A DNA stretch of 64,000 nt from Propionibacteriaceae bacterium (lineage in GTDB: Bacteria; Actinomycetota; Actinomycetes; Propionibacteriales; Propionibacteriaceae): NCBI GenBank assembly GCA_031262485.1, contig JAISHO010000019.1, positions 27,569-91,568 on the forward strand, given 5' to 3'. Shown here piece after piece: positions 18,831 through 26,906 of this stretch (position 1 is the first letter of the stretch; the number at the start of each line of letters is the position of its first letter). The translations under genes and the position numbers were made by a program. The notes under the pieces are model-generated. The model was not told the DNA's origin. It did no database searches and saw only the letters and a list, made by a program, of their open reading frames with translations.

Positions 18831-19056
18831 GGCAATGACACAGATCGCTGTTCGCTTGACCTCTGATGAGATCAAGACGTTGGATTCCGAGGTTGCCGTC
18901 GGGCACGCGACGAGTCGCTCAGCTGCTCTGAGGTATGCGATCGAGGCCCTTCAACGACGTCGAGACGACGAACGTGAGCTCGCACTCTTCGCAGCGGCGA
19001 CAGCACAGGGAGAAGAGCTTTACCCCGATCTCGCGGGCCTCCGCGACCGCTGGTAG
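18829..19056 (+). CDS. Ribbon-helix-helix antitoxin-like protein, without a toxin partner
   Basis: This 75-residue protein has a CopG/ParD-type ribbon (TQIAVRLTSDEIKTLDSEV) and helices (SRSAALRYAIEAL), then a short acidic C-terminus ending PDLAGLRDRW, as in antitoxins of MazF/PemK-type modules. Such proteins bind their own operator and neutralise a toxin encoded just downstream. Here the gene is followed after nine bases by the convergent phoR-like gene, so no toxin is present. It may be a solitary regulator or the remnant of a module that lost its toxin. Confidence 0.75.
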   Translation: MAMTQIAVRLTSDEIKTLDSEVAVGHATSRSAALRYAIEALQRRRDDERELALFAAATAQGEELYPDLAGLRDRW

Positions 19057-19065
19057 TGAGCCGGC

Positions 19066-19854
19066 CTACTTCTTCCGCTTCTTCGAGCGCCCCTGGGAGC
19101 TCTTCACCCTTCCCTTAATAGCGGAGGGGAAGGCGACCTTAATCGTCGTCCCCACGCCCTCCTTGCTTGTCAGGGTGATGTCGGCGTCGTGCACCTGCGC
19201 GATGTGTTTGGTGATGGCCAGCCCCAGGCCGGTGCCGCCGGTCAGCTTCGAGCGGGAATGGTCGACGCGGTAGAAGCGCTCGAAAACGCGACTCGTCTCC
19301 TTGGCGGGGATGCCCAGGCCAGTGTCGGCGACGCGGGCTACCGCCCGGCCCGACTCCTTCGCCGCTGAGACGGTGACCGTGCCACCGGGGCGGTTGTATT
19401 TGATGGCGTTGTCGATGAGGTTGTGGAACAACTCCGCCAAGAGACTGGCGCTCGCCTCGACGACGAGGGGCGACTTCGGCGGATCCACCGTCAACTCCAC
19501 CTCGTAGCGGGCCGCTTTGGCTTGGAGCGCGTCGGCGGCGGCGAGGACGACCTCTCCAAGATCGACGGAAGCGAAGGCGTCGCTCGAATAACCCTCGTCG
19601 AGGTGGGAGAGCAGCATGATGTCGTCGACGAGACCGATCATCCGTTCCGCCTCCGAGCGGATCGTACGAATGAACTCGGCCCGGTCGGCCTCGGCCGCCA
19701 ACCCCGAATCGAGCATCTCGGCGTATCCCAAGATGTTCGTCAACGGTGTCTTCAACTCGTGGGACACATTGGCCGAGAACTCCCGGCGCAACTTCTCGAC
19801 CTTGCGGCGTTTCATCGTCGTCCACCCGTTCCCCGAATCAGCGACATCCACCAT
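19066..19854 (-). CDS. phoR: PhoR-like histidine kinase lacking sensor and membrane domains
   Basis: A 262-residue kinase with the dimerisation/phosphoacceptor block FSANVSHELKTPL (H32), the N box NLIDNAIKYN, and G boxes DTGLGIP and GGTGLGLAI. The best match is to PhoR/SenX3 kinases that report phosphate status. These normally have an N-terminal membrane anchor with a PAS sensor. Here only about 20 residues precede the catalytic part, and the frame upstream meets a stop at 19954-19956 without any hydrophobic segment. The gene lies 160 bases after the PhoB-like regulator and close to pstSCAB, which supports the phosphate assignment. It may be an N-terminally degraded or a soluble PhoR. Confidence 0.82.
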   Translation of the reverse strand: MVDVADSGNGWTTMKRRKVEKLRREFSANVSHELKTPLTNILGYAEMLDSGLAAEADRAEFIRTIRSEAERMIGLVDDIMLLSHLDEGYSSDAFASVDLGEVVLAAADALQAKAARYEVELTVDPPKSPLVVEASASLLAELFHNLIDNAIKYNRPGGTVTVSAAKESGRAVARVADTGLGIPAKETSRVFERFYRVDHSRSKLTGGTGLGLAITKHIAQVHDADITLTSKEGVGTTIKVAFPSAIKGRVKSSQGRSKKRKK

Positions 19855-20014
19855 CGTGGGTTCACAAGGCTCGGAACAGGCGATGCGGCCATGGCGGGGG
19901 AAATCATTCCATCTCTCCCCGATCGACGCGCTCGCACCGCTTTCACACCGCTCTTACCACCGACGCCACGGGCTCGGCCGCTGAGCGATCCAGCACACCG
20001 TCTTCCCATCGCCC

Positions 20015-20719
20015 TCACCCCTCGATCTTGTAGCCGACGTTGCGGACGGTGACGATCGCCTCCCCAGCCGCCCCGAGTTTGGAGCGTAAGGCTTTGATGT
20101 GCATGTCGACGGTGCGGGTCTCCCCGGCGTGCTGATAGCCCCAGACCTCGTCGAGGATGCGCGAACGGCTCAATGCCAAGCCGGCGTTGCGCATGAGACA
20201 CTCCAGCAATTCGAATTCCCGGAAGGTGAGGGAGACCGCCTCCCCACCTGCGGTGACAGTGCGACGCCCCGGATCGAGGACGATCCCGCCGACCACGATC
20301 ACATCGACCTCAGGAGTGGGCGCAGGGGCGGCACGACGGAGCACGGCGCGCACCCGGGCGATCACCTCCATGACGGAGAAGGGCTTAGTGATGTAGTCGT
20401 CCGCGCCCAAATCGAGGCCCTTGATGCGGTCGTATTCACCCGATTTCGCCGTCAGCATGACGACGGGGATCGACGCCGTCTTCTTCGACTCCTTGAGCCG
20501 CTCGAGCAGGGCGATGCCGTCTTGGCCGGGCAACATGATGTCGAGGAGGATGAGATCAGGGGTCTCCTGCCGCAGCGCCTCACGGAACCCCACCCCGTCG
20601 GGGAAACCACGCGCGGTGAACCCCGAGGCCGTCAGAGCATAAGAGACGAGGTCCCGGATGTTCGCGTCATCTTCGACGACGAAGATGAGCGGCGATTGGT
20701 CCGACGATCCTGGGGCCAT
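20015..20719 (-). CDS. phoB: PhoB-like response regulator (OmpR family)
   Basis: A 234-residue regulator with a receiver domain (acidic pair VVEDD, phosphoacceptor D60 in LLLDIMLPG, Thr in MLTAKSG, Lys in YITKPF) and a C-terminal winged helix (LTFREFELLECL, SRILDEVWGY, RTVDMHIKALRSKLG). The nearby pst operon and adjoining PhoR-like kinase point to phosphate starvation control. ACCTTA at 20726-20731 reads TAAGGT on the gene strand, six bases before the ATG, so the mRNA may be leaderless. The same bases also give an AAGGTG Shine-Dalgarno-like sequence. Confidence 0.88.
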   Translation of the reverse strand: MAPGSSDQSPLIFVVEDDANIRDLVSYALTASGFTARGFPDGVGFREALRQETPDLILLDIMLPGQDGIALLERLKESKKTASIPVVMLTAKSGEYDRIKGLDLGADDYITKPFSVMEVIARVRAVLRRAAPAPTPEVDVIVVGGIVLDPGRRTVTAGGEAVSLTFREFELLECLMRNAGLALSRSRILDEVWGYQHAGETRTVDMHIKALRSKLGAAGEAIVTVRNVGYKIEG

Positions 20720-20947
20720 GAATTCACCTTACCGTGAGGTGAGTGAGCGCCAGACTCGGCGAACGGCCCCGAATGCACAGGGGAGAGACGCTCCCCAGCA
20801 CGACGCTCGCGTCCCCCAGGACGAGCCCGGTAGCCCGGCTTGAGACAGGGAGGGAATCATGTGGAGCGAGAAACCCCTGATCCGGCAGGCCTGACCGCCC
20901 TCGGGAAAGCCTCGGTCGGCAAACCGGCGGACGCACGCCGGCGCTCC

Positions 20948-20965
20948 CGTCTTCGCAAGAAGACG
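20948..20965 (-). terminator. Hairpin downstream of pstB
   Basis: CGTCTTC-GCAA-GAAGACG forms a perfect 7-bp stem with a 4-base loop, 42-59 bases past the pstB stop on the minus strand. No T-run follows, so termination by this hairpin is tentative. The rest of the 287-base gap to phoB shows nothing else I can support. Confidence 0.35.
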
Positions 20966-21006
20966 ACTGGCATACGCTGACCGAGCACGTCATGCCGACC
21001 GCCCTC

Positions 21007-22020
21007 TCACCCGGCCCGGCCGGAGACGTAGTCGGCCGTGCGCGGATCGGCCGGGGCGCCGAAGATCTGCCCCGTCTCGCCGAACTCGACGACGTCGCCG
21101 CTGAGGAAGAACGCCGTCCGATCCGAGATACGGGCGGCCTGTTGCATGTTGTGGGTGACGATGACGATCGTGTACCGCTCGCGCAACCCGGCCATGAGCT
21201 CTTCGATCTTGCCGGTCGAGATCGGGTCGAGGGCGCTCGTCGGCTCATCGAGGAGGAGGACCTCCGGCTCGACCGCCAACGCTCGGGCGATGCAGAGACG
21301 TTGCTGCTGGCCGCCGGAGAGGCCGAGCGCCGGTTTCGACAATCGATCCTTCAACTCGTCCCAGATGGCGGCGTCGCGCAACGAACGCTCGACGATCTCC
21401 TCCAACTCTTTGCGGTTCTTCGTCCCATGCGTCCGCGGACCGAAGGCCACATTGTCGAAGACGCTCATGGGGAAGGGGTTCGGCTTCTGGAAGACCATGC
21501 CGACGCGACGGCGCAGCTCCGTCGGATCGGCGGCGGTGAAAATCGACTCACCGAACAAGGTGATCGTCCCGGTCGTCCGGCAGATCTCGATGATGTCGTT
21601 CATCCGGTTGAGCGTGCGCAACAAGGTGGATTTACCACAGCCGGAGGGGCCGATGAAGGCGGTGACGCGATGCTCCGGGATCGTCATCGCGACGTCCTTG
21701 AGCGCGTGGACGTCGCCGTAATACACGTTGAGCCCGTTGATCTCGAAGCAGGACCGGGCGGGTTGGGTCGAAGCCGTCGAACCGAGCGGCGCGGCGGCGA
21801 AGGAGGGCGCGTTAGGACCGGCCGAACCGGGGACGGCCTGCTCGGAGCCGACGCTGGAATCGCCCAACCGGGGCAACCGGACGGCGGCGCGCGAGGAGGT
21901 GGGCCCGGCGGCCCGCGACGACGCGACCGTGGGCACAGAAGCGAGGCCCGTGGAATAGCCGCCCGCCGAGGAACCGGCGAGGTGAGAGACGGTCGAGGTG
22001 GAAGCGGTGGTGGAATTCAT
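21007..22020 (-). CDS. pstB: Phosphate ABC transporter ATP-binding protein
   Basis: A PstB ATPase with Walker [10 protein letters not shown], signature LSGGQQQR, Walker [13 protein letters not shown] and the PstB-typical NRMNDI and FGPRTHG stretches. It couples ATP hydrolysis to phosphate import through PstC/PstA. The protein is 337 residues, about 85 longer than usual. The excess is an N-terminal Ser/Ala/Thr-rich tail with no recognisable fold. The ATG overlaps the pstA stop (ATGA) and no obvious later start fits better, although an internal start nearer [13 protein letters not shown] cannot be excluded. Confidence 0.94.
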   Translation of the reverse strand: MNSTTASTSTVSHLAGSSAGGYSTGLASVPTVASSRAAGPTSSRAAVRLPRLGDSSVGSEQAVPGSAGPNAPSFAAAPLGSTASTQPARSCFEINGLNVYYGDVHALKDVAMTIPEHRVTAFIGPSGCGKSTLLRTLNRMNDIIEICRTTGTITLFGESIFTAADPTELRRRVGMVFQKPNPFPMSVFDNVAFGPRTHGTKNRKELEEIVERSLRDAAIWDELKDRLSKPALGLSGGQQQRLCIARALAVEPEVLLLDEPTSALDPISTGKIEELMAGLRERYTIVIVTHNMQQAARISDRTAFFLSGDVVEFGETGQIFGAPADPRTADYVSGRAG

Positions 22021-22973
22021 CGGGTGATCCTTTTCGCGATAGCGGCGGAGACGGCGTTGATGCCGATGACGACGACGAGGAGGACGACAGCGGTGGCATA
22101 GCCCTCGCCCAGGTGGAGGCCCTCGCTCGAGAGGGCGTACATGTGGACCGACAGCGTCCGGGCCGATTCCATCGGTGAGCCGGGAACCTGGGCGACGGTG
22201 CCGGCGGTGTAGATGAGCGCCGCCGTCTCACCGACGATGCGGCCGACGGCCAGGATGACACCGGCCAAAATTCCTGGCATCGCGGCGGGCAAGACGACGC
22301 GGAACGTCGTGCGTAAGCGTCCAGCGCCCAACCCGAAGGCGGCCTCGCGCCAACCGTCCGGCACCGCCCGCAAGGCCTCCTCCGTCGAACGCATCGTCAA
22401 CGGCAGAATCATGATCGCGAGCGTCGCCGCGCCGGCCAGGACGGAGAAACCCCACCCCAGCCACCCGACGAAGAACAACAGACCGAACAAGCCATAGACG
22501 ATCGACGGGATCCCCGCCAAGGTGTCCGACATCATCCGCACGAGCGAGACGAGCCGGGAGCCGCGCGGGGCGTATTCGGCCAGCCAGATCGCCGCCGGAA
22601 CCCCCAGCGGCAAGGCGATGACGAGCGAGAGCACCGTCAAGACGATCGTCGAGACGAGCGCCGGCATAAGAGAGACGTTGTCGCTCGTGTATTCCCAGGC
22701 GAACAAACTCGGCTTGAGATACGGCACGCCGCGGATGAGGATGAACGCGACGATATAGAGGAGCGCGCCGATGGCGAGCGCCGCCCCGGCCCAGGTCAAG
22801 AAACGCAGAATGTGCTCGCGCGTCTGCCCGTGGGGCCGGGCGTTGAGTGATTCTCCAGTGCCGCCACCGGGTGACAGGGGGGCGGCGGCACTGGAAGCTT
22901 GGCGGATGGGGCCGGTCATGCCCCGGGGCGCGGTCGCGGTGGCGCGTGGCGCGGTGTCGGTCACGGCGTTCAT
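22017..22973 (-). CDS. pstA: Phosphate ABC transporter permease PstA
   Basis: A 318-residue permease with six predicted membrane helices and the inner-membrane coupling-loop motif ([21 protein letters not shown]). It forms the phosphate channel with PstC. The frame is open far upstream, but the start is set at 22973, where TGATG overlaps the pstC stop; the upstream sequence in this frame is an Arg-rich shadow of pstC. An N-terminal Thr/Ala/Pro-rich cytoplasmic tail of about 55 residues precedes the first helix. Confidence 0.93.
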   Translation of the reverse strand: MNAVTDTAPRATATAPRGMTGPIRQASSAAAPLSPGGGTGESLNARPHGQTREHILRFLTWAGAALAIGALLYIVAFILIRGVPYLKPSLFAWEYTSDNVSLMPALVSTIVLTVLSLVIALPLGVPAAIWLAEYAPRGSRLVSLVRMMSDTLAGIPSIVYGLFGLLFFVGWLGWGFSVLAGAATLAIMILPLTMRSTEEALRAVPDGWREAAFGLGAGRLRTTFRVVLPAAMPGILAGVILAVGRIVGETAALIYTAGTVAQVPGSPMESARTLSVHMYALSSEGLHLGEGYATAVVLLVVVIGINAVSAAIAKRITR

Positions 22974-23860
22974 CAGCGGGCCTTTCGCACGAGCGCGGAG
23001 AAGCTGAGGTTGATGAGGAGGATGAAGACGAGGAGCACGACGCCGGTGGCGATGAGCGCTTGGCGGTGCAGATCGGCCGCGTAGCCCATCTCGAGGACGA
23101 TGTTGGCCGTCAGGGTGCGCACCCCGTCGAAGATCGAATCGGGCATCCGGGCCTGGTTGCCGGCGACCATGATGACGGCCATCGTCTCCCCGATGGCGCG
23201 CCCGACGCCGAGCACGATGGCGGCCAACACACCGGAGCGGGCGGCCGGCAGGAGGACGGAGTAGACCGCCCGGTAGTGCCCCGACCCGAGCGCCAAAGCG
23301 CCCTCGTAATAGGACTCCGGCACGGCCCGCAAAGCGCTCTCGGCCAAGGCGACGATCGTCGGAAGAATCATGATGCCGAGCAACACACTGGCCGCCAGCA
23401 TCGAGTTGTCGAAGAGGGGGACGATCGCGGCCATGCCGAAGAAGCCGTAGACGACCGACGGGATCCCCGCCAGCAGATCGACGCCCGGCTTGACGATCCG
23501 GTAAAGACGCGGCGGGCACGAGCGGGCCAGGAAGACGGCCGCCAGCAGGCCGACCGGAACACCGACGACGATCGCCCCGGCGGTGATGTAAAGGCTGCCG
23601 ACGATCATCGGCAAGATGCCGAAAGTGGGCGGGACGTCGCTGGGCGACCAATCCGTGCCGGTGAGGAAGGCGAAGAGCCCGATCTCGGAGAAAGCCGGCA
23701 GCGACCCGCCGACGAGGAAGACGCAGATGAGCGCGACGGCGGCGATCGAGACGAGGGCGGTGAAGGCGAAGAGGAGCCCCATGCCCCGCTCTTTGACGAG
23801 GCGCCACGTCCACGTCGACGTCTCCGTGAGCACATCGGTGCTCTCGTGTGCCGGACTCAT
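22973..23860 (-). CDS. pstC: Phosphate ABC transporter permease PstC
   Basis: A 295-residue permease with six hydrophobic segments, the conserved GIPSVVYGFFG stretch and the EAA loop ESALRAVPESYYEGALALG. It starts in an ATGA overlap with pstS and overlaps pstA by one base, so pstS-C-A-B is a tightly coupled operon. A PhoU gene is not visible in the window. Confidence 0.93.
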   Translation of the reverse strand: MSPAHESTDVLTETSTWTWRLVKERGMGLLFAFTALVSIAAVALICVFLVGGSLPAFSEIGLFAFLTGTDWSPSDVPPTFGILPMIVGSLYITAGAIVVGVPVGLLAAVFLARSCPPRLYRIVKPGVDLLAGIPSVVYGFFGMAAIVPLFDNSMLAASVLLGIMILPTIVALAESALRAVPESYYEGALALGSGHYRAVYSVLLPAARSGVLAAIVLGVGRAIGETMAVIMVAGNQARMPDSIFDGVRTLTANIVLEMGYAADLHRQALIATGVVLLVFILLINLSFSALVRKAR

Positions 23861-24744
23861 GACAACTCGTCGACCTCGGTCAACTCGGACCAGCTCGTCA
23901 CCGTGCCGGTGAAGATGGCGTGGACCTGATCGCTCGTCAGATCCGTCACCGGGTTGGCCTGGTTGACGATGAGCGCGATGCCGTCGCGGGCGATGACGGT
24001 GGCGTTCAGCGTGGCCGTCTCAGATTCTTTGAGGTCGCGGCTCGACATCCCGATGTCGGCGGTGCCGTCGATGGCGGCCTGGAGGCCGGCCGAGGAGTCG
24101 GAGAGCTGGATGTCGACCTGAGCAGCCGGGTTGACGGCCTCGTACGCTTCGGCCAGTTTCTCCATGACGGGGGCGACGGACGAGGATCCGGCGACGACGA
24201 GGGTGCCGGAGGGATCCGTGCTCGCGTAGGGCGCGGCGTCGGCGACGACCGCGGTGTAGGACTCGTTGACGATCGTCTGACCCTCGGCGGCGAGGATGTA
24301 GCCGATGAAGTCGGCGGCCAGCGCGTCCGGATCGCCGGCGGTGGCGACGAGGAAGGGACGGGCCACCGGGTACTCGCCCGAGGCGACCGCCTCGGGAGCC
24401 GGGGCGATCCCGTCGATCGAGACGGCCTTGACCGTCTCATTGAGCGAGCCGAGCGAGAGGTAGCCGATGGCGTCCTCGTCGCCGGCCACCTGCGTCATCA
24501 TGACGTCGGACTGCTTGGCGATGATCGCCTCGTCGGTCGTGTGATCCTTCCGGCCGCCGTCGGCCGTCTTCTCCTCGATGCCGAACAGTTCGATGAACGC
24601 GGCCCGGGTGCCGGAGCCGTCCTCCCGAGAGACGACGGTGATCTCGCCGGTGTTCGGCGTGCAGCCGCTCAAGGCGAGAGAGGCGGCGAGCGGGATGAGC
24701 CAGAACCCTCTGGCCGATGTCTTCTTCGTCTGTGTCTGTGTCAT
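23857..24744 (-). CDS. pstS: Phosphate-binding lipoprotein PstS, circularly permuted
   Basis: A 295-residue lipoprotein with signal sequence and lipobox LSGC (Cys28), anchored outside the membrane to deliver phosphate to PstCA. The order of blocks is unusual. The segment VVSREDGSGTRAAF, AIGYLSLGSLNETVKAV and YPVARPF, normally in the C-terminal half, comes first (about 36-150). The normally N-terminal block VVAGSSSVAPVMEKL, DIGMSSRDLK, IARDGIALIVNQANPV and IFTGTVTSWSEL comes last (about 185-295). All expected blocks are present, so this is permutation rather than truncation. I recall similar permuted PstS proteins in some Gram-positive lineages. Confidence 0.9.
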   Translation of the reverse strand: MTQTQTKKTSARGFWLIPLAASLALSGCTPNTGEITVVSREDGSGTRAAFIELFGIEEKTADGGRKDHTTDEAIIAKQSDVMMTQVAGDEDAIGYLSLGSLNETVKAVSIDGIAPAPEAVASGEYPVARPFLVATAGDPDALAADFIGYILAAEGQTIVNESYTAVVADAAPYASTDPSGTLVVAGSSSVAPVMEKLAEAYEAVNPAAQVDIQLSDSSAGLQAAIDGTADIGMSSRDLKESETATLNATVIARDGIALIVNQANPVTDLTSDQVHAIFTGTVTSWSELTEVDELS

Positions 24745-24750
24745 ACCTCG

Positions 24751-24756
24751 ACGGTA
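24751..24756 (-). promoter_or_regulatory. -10 hexamer TACCGT of the pst operon
   Basis: On the minus strand TACCGT lies six bases before the pstS ATG, giving a possible leaderless transcript. GAGGT next to the ATG could also serve as a weak ribosome site. Confidence 0.4.
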
Positions 24757-24788
24757 ACGAGGCGCGATAGAGCTTCCGTGGGGCTTGT

Positions 24789-24816
24789 GTCAGGATCGTG
24801 TAAAGACCGGTAAAGA
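24789..24816 (-). promoter_or_regulatory. Candidate Pho box: three 7-base direct repeats upstream of pstS
   Basis: On the minus strand TCTTTAC, TCTTTAC and TCCTGAC recur with 10- and 11-base spacing (24810-24816, 24800-24806, 24789-24795). Direct repeats at one helical turn are the form of PhoB/PhoP operators. A PhoB-like gene lies 4 kb away. The site lies 45-72 bases upstream of the pstS start. Confidence 0.6.
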
Positions 24817-24985
24817 TTCTGAAATGCCTTGTCAGACGGTTAGAAGACGATGAGAAGGGCGTTGGCTGTCGGTCGGCTCTTCGGGCGTTCGGCCGTCTCT
24901 GTGGCCGAACCCCGGACGCATCACCGCGATCCTTAACCACCGCTCCCGCCCAGGGCAGCACGGAGGCGCGAGAATCCCCTTGTCG

Positions 24986-26671
24986 TCAGCCCAACCCGAG
25001 TTGGGCGGCGACCGCCGGGTCGACGAGGGCGAGGGCGGCGGCCCGGGCCTCCTCGGCGCTCGTGGCGTCGTAAGCGGCGGCGGCCATCGCCTTGCACTGG
25101 TCGAGCGTGTGGCGCCGCAAGGCGAAACGGACGGCGGGCAGAGCGGGAGGCGACATCGACAAGCTGGTGATCCCGAAGCCGGCGAGCACGAGCGCCATGA
25201 GCGGGTCGGAAGCCGATTCCCCGCACACGCCGACTGGCTTGCCGGCGGTGATCCCCGCCGTCGCGACATGGCAGACGAGGCGGAGCACCGCCGGTTGCCA
25301 CAGGTTCGTCAGGTCGGCCAACGTGCCGCTGAGGCGATCAGCCGCCATCGTGTATTGGGCCAGATCATTGGTGCCGAGCGAGACGAAATCGGCTTCGGCC
25401 AAGATCTCAGCGGCCATGAGCGCGGCGGCGGGAACCTCGACCATGACCCCGGCCTGGGCGATCCCCGCGGCGTGGGCGGCGGTGACGAAAGCCCGTGTCT
25501 CGGCGGCGGTGGCGACCATGGGCGCCATGACCCACAGGCTCTCCCCCGCGCTCGCGGCGACGGCGCCGAGAGCGGTTAATTGGCCGTCCAACAAGGCGGG
25601 AAGGGTGCGGCAGAGTCGATAACCGCGCACCCCGAGAGCCGGGTTCTCCTCCTCCGTCTGATGGGCGAAAGCCAACGGCTTGTCGGATCCGGCGTCGAGG
25701 GTGCGGACGACGACTTTCCGCTCGCCGAACGCCGCGACGACCCGACGGAACGCTTCGGCTTGCTCCTCGACACTCGGCGCCTCGGCCCGGCCGAGGAACT
25801 GCACCTCGGTGCGCATGAGACCGACCCCTTCGGCGGCGGTCGCGGCGGCCCGCTCGGCGTCCTCGGCGGTGCCGATGTTGGCGAGCAGGGCGACCGGATG
25901 CCCATCGCTCGTCGCGCCAGCAGCGGTGTCCTCCGCCATGGCGGCGTCAGCGCCGGCGCGGCGCTCCAACTCGGCCCGCGTCTCAGCGCTCGGGGCGACG
26001 ATAAGACGTCCGGCGGCGGCGTCGATCGCGACGGTCGCCCCGGCGGGAATCGACGTCGCCCCGGCGACACGGACGAGGCAGGGGATGCCGAGTTGCCCGG
26101 CGATGATGGCGGTGTGGCTCGTCGGCCCGCCTTGTTCGGTGACGATCCCGGCGACGAGGCCGAGGTCGAGGGCGGCCGTGTCGGCCGGAGCGAGATCGAC
26201 GGCGACGATGATCGACGGCTCGCTCAACGTCACCCCTGGAGCCGGGACGTCGAGGAGGTGGGCGACGACACGGTCGCGCACACTGTCGAGATCGGTCACC
26301 CGCTCCGAGAGGGGCGGGCCGGCAGCCGTGAGGATCTCGGCGAACTGGGCGACGGCGGCGTGCACGGCGTGGGCGGGCGGCGTGCCCTCTCCCACGAGCC
26401 GGTGGGTCTCCCCGATGAGCGCCGGATCGGCCGCCATGAGGGCAGTGGCGCCAAGCACCTCGGCGACCGTGCCCTCGGCCGCCGCGGCCTGGGCGGTCAA
26501 CGCCTCGGCGACGACGGCGAAGGCCTCGTCGATCGCCGTCGTGGCCGCCTGCGGATCCGCAGGCGTTGGTTCTGGCTCCGGCAACGGCGGGGCGGAGTGG
26601 ACGATCGCGACCGGTCCGACGGCGATGCCCCGCCCGGCGCTCAATCCATCCAGGACTCGTTCCTCGCTCAT
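24986..26671 (-). CDS. ptsI: Phosphoenolpyruvate-protein phosphotransferase, PTS enzyme I
   Basis: A 561-residue enzyme I that takes phosphate from PEP and passes it to HPr. The phosphohistidine motif GGPTSHTAIIA carries H186, the PEP-binding part shows GVGLMRTEVQFLG and GVRGYRLC, and the C-terminal site has SLGTNDLAQYTMAADR and GVCGESASDP. The length fits bacterial EI. The start at 26671 is preceded on its strand by a purine-rich GGGAAAGAGG. No HPr or EII genes are in the window. It is read towards pstS, with 241 bases between; that gap holds the Pho box and no clear terminator. Confidence 0.95.
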   Translation of the reverse strand: MSEERVLDGLSAGRGIAVGPVAIVHSAPPLPEPEPTPADPQAATTAIDEAFAVVAEALTAQAAAAEGTVAEVLGATALMAADPALIGETHRLVGEGTPPAHAVHAAVAQFAEILTAAGPPLSERVTDLDSVRDRVVAHLLDVPAPGVTLSEPSIIVAVDLAPADTAALDLGLVAGIVTEQGGPTSHTAIIAGQLGIPCLVRVAGATSIPAGATVAIDAAAGRLIVAPSAETRAELERRAGADAAMAEDTAAGATSDGHPVALLANIGTAEDAERAAATAAEGVGLMRTEVQFLGRAEAPSVEEQAEAFRRVVAAFGERKVVVRTLDAGSDKPLAFAHQTEEENPALGVRGYRLCRTLPALLDGQLTALGAVAASAGESLWVMAPMVATAAETRAFVTAAHAAGIAQAGVMVEVPAAALMAAEILAEADFVSLGTNDLAQYTMAADRLSGTLADLTNLWQPAVLRLVCHVATAGITAGKPVGVCGESASDPLMALVLAGFGITSLSMSPPALPAVRFALRRHTLDQCKAMAAAAYDATSAEEARAAALALVDPAVAAQLGLG

Positions 26672-26894
26672 GTGCGCCTCTTTCCCTCCAACGACTTCTC
26701 GGCACGTTCCGCCTCCACAACCACTACCGTCCAGGAGCCGACGACGCCGATTCCGCCACTGTAATGGAAACCCACACCGTCACGGGAGGGCTAGCAGGGC
26801 GCCGGGATGATCGGCTCAGTTGGTTAGCCGACGGTCGCGGCGCTGAGAGGGTTGCCAGAGCGCCGGGACGATCGTCGGCTCGCGGGTCGGCTCG

Positions 26895-26900
26895 TATGCT
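26895..26900 (+). promoter_or_regulatory. -10 hexamer TATGCT, leaderless start of the aminotransferase
   Basis: TATGCT followed by six bases and GTG 26907 supports the GTG start, as no ribosome site is present. The 235-base gap with ptsI also holds two imperfect copies of a GCGCCGGGA-GATCG-GGCTC stretch (about 26797 and 26858) of unknown meaning. Confidence 0.5.
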
Positions 26901-26906
26901 GAGCTG

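Noticed and set aside
20992..22101. A 369-codon plus-strand frame over pstB/pstA
   Set aside because: It is antisense to the coupled pst genes and lacks any domain signature.
22974..23813. Upstream extension of the pstA frame through pstC
   Set aside because: The open frame continues, but its sequence is Arg/Gly-rich shadow of pstC. The TGATG overlap at 22973 marks the real pstA start.
25580..26764. A 394-codon plus-strand frame
   Set aside because: It is the shadow of ptsI, which has all enzyme I motifs on the other strand.
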